Below are positions 23,689 to 26,109 of a stretch of 26,109 bases of DNA, piece after piece. The first letter of the stretch is position 1. Each line of letters starts with the position of its first letter. The DNA is from a virus, in IMG/VR virus record IMGVR_UViG_3300021959_000330, positions 1 to 26,109 of that record; one strand, given 5' to 3'. A program made the translations under genes and the position numbers. The notes beneath the pieces are model-generated. The model saw only the letters and a program-made list of their open reading frames with translations, was not told where the DNA came from and did no database searches.

Positions 23689-24599
23689 TGGCATCTACGT
23701 TTACCACCCGAATCAGGCTGAATAAGCAGGGGACCGGTGACAACGACTCGACGTGGGGTACAGTTCTTAACGATGAGGTCATCGACCTTACCGACTTTGC
23801 CATTGCCGGTTACACGACGATCAGCCTTGCCGGTGGTGATGTCAGTCTGACAACCAATGACGGTACAGCTGACGAGGCCCGTTCGGCCATGCTTGAACTG
23901 ACCGGAACTCTGACCGGAGACACCGGGGTCTATCTTCCGTCTGGAATTACCAAGAGCTACATCGTCAAGAACAACACATCCGGATCGTTTAATGCAACAA
24001 TCCTGATCGACGGTGGTACCGGAACGGCAGTCCCGCAGGGCGGTTCTATTATTGTCATGACAGACGGAACCACAGTTACTGATGCTGTGGACACCACTGC
24101 GTTGGGTCTTGGAACTGCGTCTACGCTGAACTTTGGAACATCCGTCAACGAACTTATTCCGGTTTCGTCTGCTGACGTCCGCTATGTTGCCGTGTCCACG
24201 GACTCAACAATTCCCAGTGCAAAGACATTTACATCGGCTACTACCTTTACGGCAAAGGTTGTTGGTGCCGGATCACAGGCATACTCAAGCCCTGTTTCTG
24301 TGGCCGTGGCTACATCCTCGGTTGAGTACGACCTCGCCGCCGGAAACAACTTCACGACAGTCCTGAATGCCAACGTCACGTTCGACAATCCGACCAATCC
24401 GCAGCCCGGACAGTCCGGTATTATTTACATCCGGCAGGACGGAACTGGAAGCAGGACTGCATCATTCGCGGCAAACTGGGAATTTACAGGAGGTACCGCA
24501 CCTACACTGTCTACTGCTGCATCCGCAGTTGATGCTCTGATCTACAATGTCCGTACATCAACAGCAGTCAGCGGGTTTGTCGTAAGTAATATGAGTTAA
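23688..24599 (+). CDS. Third fibre-like tail protein
   Basis: A 303-residue protein. The N-terminal domain (TTRIRLNKQGTGDNDSTWG, then VLNDEVIDLTDFAIAGY, GTADEARSAMLELTG, SYIVKNNTSGSFNATILIDGGTG) is a well-known attachment domain of phage tail proteins. A central linker holds VDTTALGLGTASTLNF and a DVRYVAVSTDSTIPSAKTFTSA segment, as seen in fibres. The C-terminal 96 residues (YDLAAGNNFTTVLNANVTFDNPTN, then [11 protein letters not shown]) are shared with the end of the gene at 16395-19391. It is probably a short fibre or an adaptor for a fibre. Confidence 0.78.
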   Translation: MASTFTTRIRLNKQGTGDNDSTWGTVLNDEVIDLTDFAIAGYTTISLAGGDVSLTTNDGTADEARSAMLELTGTLTGDTGVYLPSGITKSYIVKNNTSGSFNATILIDGGTGTAVPQGGSIIVMTDGTTVTDAVDTTALGLGTASTLNFGTSVNELIPVSSADVRYVAVSTDSTIPSAKTFTSATTFTAKVVGAGSQAYSSPVSVAVATSSVEYDLAAGNNFTTVLNANVTFDNPTNPQPGQSGIIYIRQDGTGSRTASFAANWEFTGGTAPTLSTAASAVDALIYNVRTSTAVSGFVVSNMS

Positions 24600-24604
24600 G
24601 CAGC

Positions 24605-26109
24605 ATGGCTGGTGTTCTCTCCGAACTCAACTTTGCCCGACCCGGCTTCAATCGGGAGAACACCCGGTACGCCGAGAAGGGGCACTGGTACGACGGTGAC
24701 CATGTCAGATTCCGGGACGGTACTCCGCAGAACATTCGCGGATACGAGAAGCGCGGCGGCGTCTTTGATGGCACACCCCGAGACACAGTAACGTGGGTAG
24801 ACTTTGATTCATCCCGGCTGATCGGCTTCGGTACTGAGAAGAAACTGTATCTGTACGAGGGCGGTGAGAACTACGACATCACCCCGATTGTTTCTGTCGT
24901 TACCGCAACAAATGGCCTAAACACCACAGCAGGGTCTACCCGGATTGTCGTATCCGTGACCGGCATTGGGATTGAAGACGGCAACTACGTCGCCTTCACC
25001 TCGCAGACAACGACGGTTGGGGGCAATATCTTCCTGACGACAATCAGTGATTCGTACGAGGTATCAGTTATTGATGCCGCATCGTTTGCCGTTGATATTT
25101 CCGTAACCGCAGCAGCAACGTCTGCCTCTGCTGGTGGTGATGTCACGATCCATCGTCTTCTCCCAGCAGGTCCATCGGTGTCTCAGCCGGGGTACGGCTG
25201 GTCAGCGGGTACGTACGGACTGTTCACTTACGGCACACCGCGAACAACATCCAACATTACCGTGGAGATTCGTCAGTGGTCAATGACTAACTGGGGCGAA
25301 GACCTTCTGGCAAATCCTCGTGGTGGGCGTATCTACCAGTGGGACGCAACTGGTGGGGCGGAAACTAGGGCCACTCTGGTAACTGCCTCCCCGACGCAGA
25401 ACAACCAGATTCTGGTAACGCCAGACAGTCAGTTCGCCATCAGTCTGGGCTGCACGAATGAGGCTGGTGACTACGATCCTCTGCTGGTCCGTTGGTCTAG
25501 TCAGGAAAACTACAACGACTGGACGGCTTCTGCGACCAACACCGCCGGGTCCAACCCAATCGGGACCGGGTCAAAGATTATCGGCGGGATGCACAGCCGT
25601 CAGGCCGTCATGATCTGGACCGACGTGGCTACGCATACAATGCAGTACGTCGGTGGTCCTTTTGTCTTCCGCTTCCGACATATCGGTGACAACACAGGAC
25701 TCATTGCCCCCCACGCAGCAGCAGAGTTTAACGGTATCCCGTTCTGGATGAGCGACACAAACTTCTTTGTCTGGCAGGGTGGTGCCGTCCAGACACTGGA
25801 CTGTACTGTTCGTCGTTATATTTTTGATGACCTCAACTGGGATCAGCGCGACAAAATCTTTGCCGGGGTAAACTCGGAGTTCAATGAGATTACATGGCTG
25901 TATCCGTCGGCTAATTCTTTGGAGTGTGACAGGTACGTCAGCTACAACCCGTTGGAAAACTACTGGGTCTACGGCACCGGCAAGTTTACCACATGGGCAG
26001 ATACCGGCATCTTCGATAACGTCATCACAGGCGGATCGGACAGCTACCTGTACGACAACGAACCGGCTGGTGTCTATACAGCAGATGGCGACCTGCTGCC
26101 GTCGTTCAT
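24605..26109 (+). CDS. P22 gp10-like packaged DNA stabilisation protein (3' end outside window)
   Basis: The frame runs open from ATG 24605 to the end of the window (501 codons plus two bases), so the gene is cut here. MAGVLSELNFARPGFNRENTRYAEKGHWYDGDHVRFRDGTPQNIRGYEKRGG is the typical start of the tail-hub/stabilisation family (P22 gp10, Phage_stabilise). The visible part continues as beta-propeller-like strands (GTEKKLYLYEGG, WGEDLLANPRGGRIYQWD, VRWSSQENYNDWTA, FAGVNSEFNEITWLYPS). It would plug the neck below the gp4-like adaptor. The start is 5 nt after the preceding stop, without a strong ribosome binding site. Confidence 0.85.
   Translation, partial: MAGVLSELNFARPGFNRENTRYAEKGHWYDGDHVRFRDGTPQNIRGYEKRGGVFDGTPRDTVTWVDFDSSRLIGFGTEKKLYLYEGGENYDITPIVSVVTATNGLNTTAGSTRIVVSVTGIGIEDGNYVAFTSQTTTVGGNIFLTTISDSYEVSVIDAASFAVDISVTAAATSASAGGDVTIHRLLPAGPSVSQPGYGWSAGTYGLFTYGTPRTTSNITVEIRQWSMTNWGEDLLANPRGGRIYQWDATGGAETRATLVTASPTQNNQILVTPDSQFAISLGCTNEAGDYDPLLVRWSSQENYNDWTASATNTAGSNPIGTGSKIIGGMHSRQAVMIWTDVATHTMQYVGGPFVFRFRHIGDNTGLIAPHAAAEFNGIPFWMSDTNFFVWQGGAVQTLDCTVRRYIFDDLNWDQRDKIFAGVNSEFNEITWLYPSANSLECDRYVSYNPLENYWVYGTGKFTTWADTGIFDNVITGGSDSYLYDNEPAGVYTADGDLLPSF

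Noticed and set aside
1-26109. tRNA genes, integrase, attachment sites, insertion sequences and diversity-generating retroelement parts
   Set aside because: None seen by eye. In particular no reverse transcriptase or template repeat was found beside the fibre genes. A covariance-model tRNA scan was not possible here and could still find a small RNA.

Overview
This window looks like the packaging, head and tail region of a short-tailed (podovirus-like) tailed bacteriophage, probably an uncultured aquatic phage. All 36 genes lie on the + strand, packed end to end. The short-tail assignment rests on a P22-type portal, a P22 gp4-like tail accessory factor and a P22 gp10-like stabilisation protein, together with the absence of any recognisable tape-measure, tail-tube, sheath or baseplate gene. 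The many small proteins resemble families common in uncultured marine and freshwater phages. That impression comes from memory of families, not from a search, and I do not name a host. I see no integrase, repressor, replication gene, tRNA, CRISPR array or insertion sequence.

Layout. Positions 1-164 are non-coding, with a G-rich tract, a terminator-like hairpin and a candidate promoter. DNA packaging occupies 165-5009: small and large terminase, a membrane/coiled-coil protein and the portal. Next come a peptidoglycan hydrolase (4930-5607, with two possible starts), a large protein of unknown function (5610-7070) and four small proteins (7070-7847). Capsid morphogenesis follows at 7847-11343: a GroES-like co-chaperonin, the scaffold, a conserved small protein, a probable decoration protein and the major capsid protein. 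It is closed by a rho-independent terminator at 11381-11410.

The neck region (11424-15960) holds several very basic small proteins, a virion protein, a protein that may be related to DUF1415, the gp4-like adaptor, a zinc-ribbon protein and a second adaptor-like protein. The host-recognition region (15960-24599) holds a 998-residue fibre with GNVGIG repeats, a 22-residue-repeat protein, an 826-residue LamG/SPRY protein, a fibre-assembly-chaperone-like protein and a third fibre-like protein. The window ends inside the gp10-like gene.

How the genes work together. The terminase pumps DNA through the portal into a shell built on the scaffold. The phage co-chaperonin sits directly upstream of the scaffold and capsid genes, so it probably adapts host GroEL to fold the capsid protein. 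The gp4-like and gp10-like proteins close the head and carry the fibres, and the hydrolase opens the cell wall. Many neighbouring genes share a TAATG or TGATG stop/start, so translation is probably coupled.

The most interesting points are the co-chaperonin, a set of extremely basic small proteins within the virion operon, a possible signal peptide on the hydrolase encoded inside the portal gene, and the modular repeat-rich fibre region.
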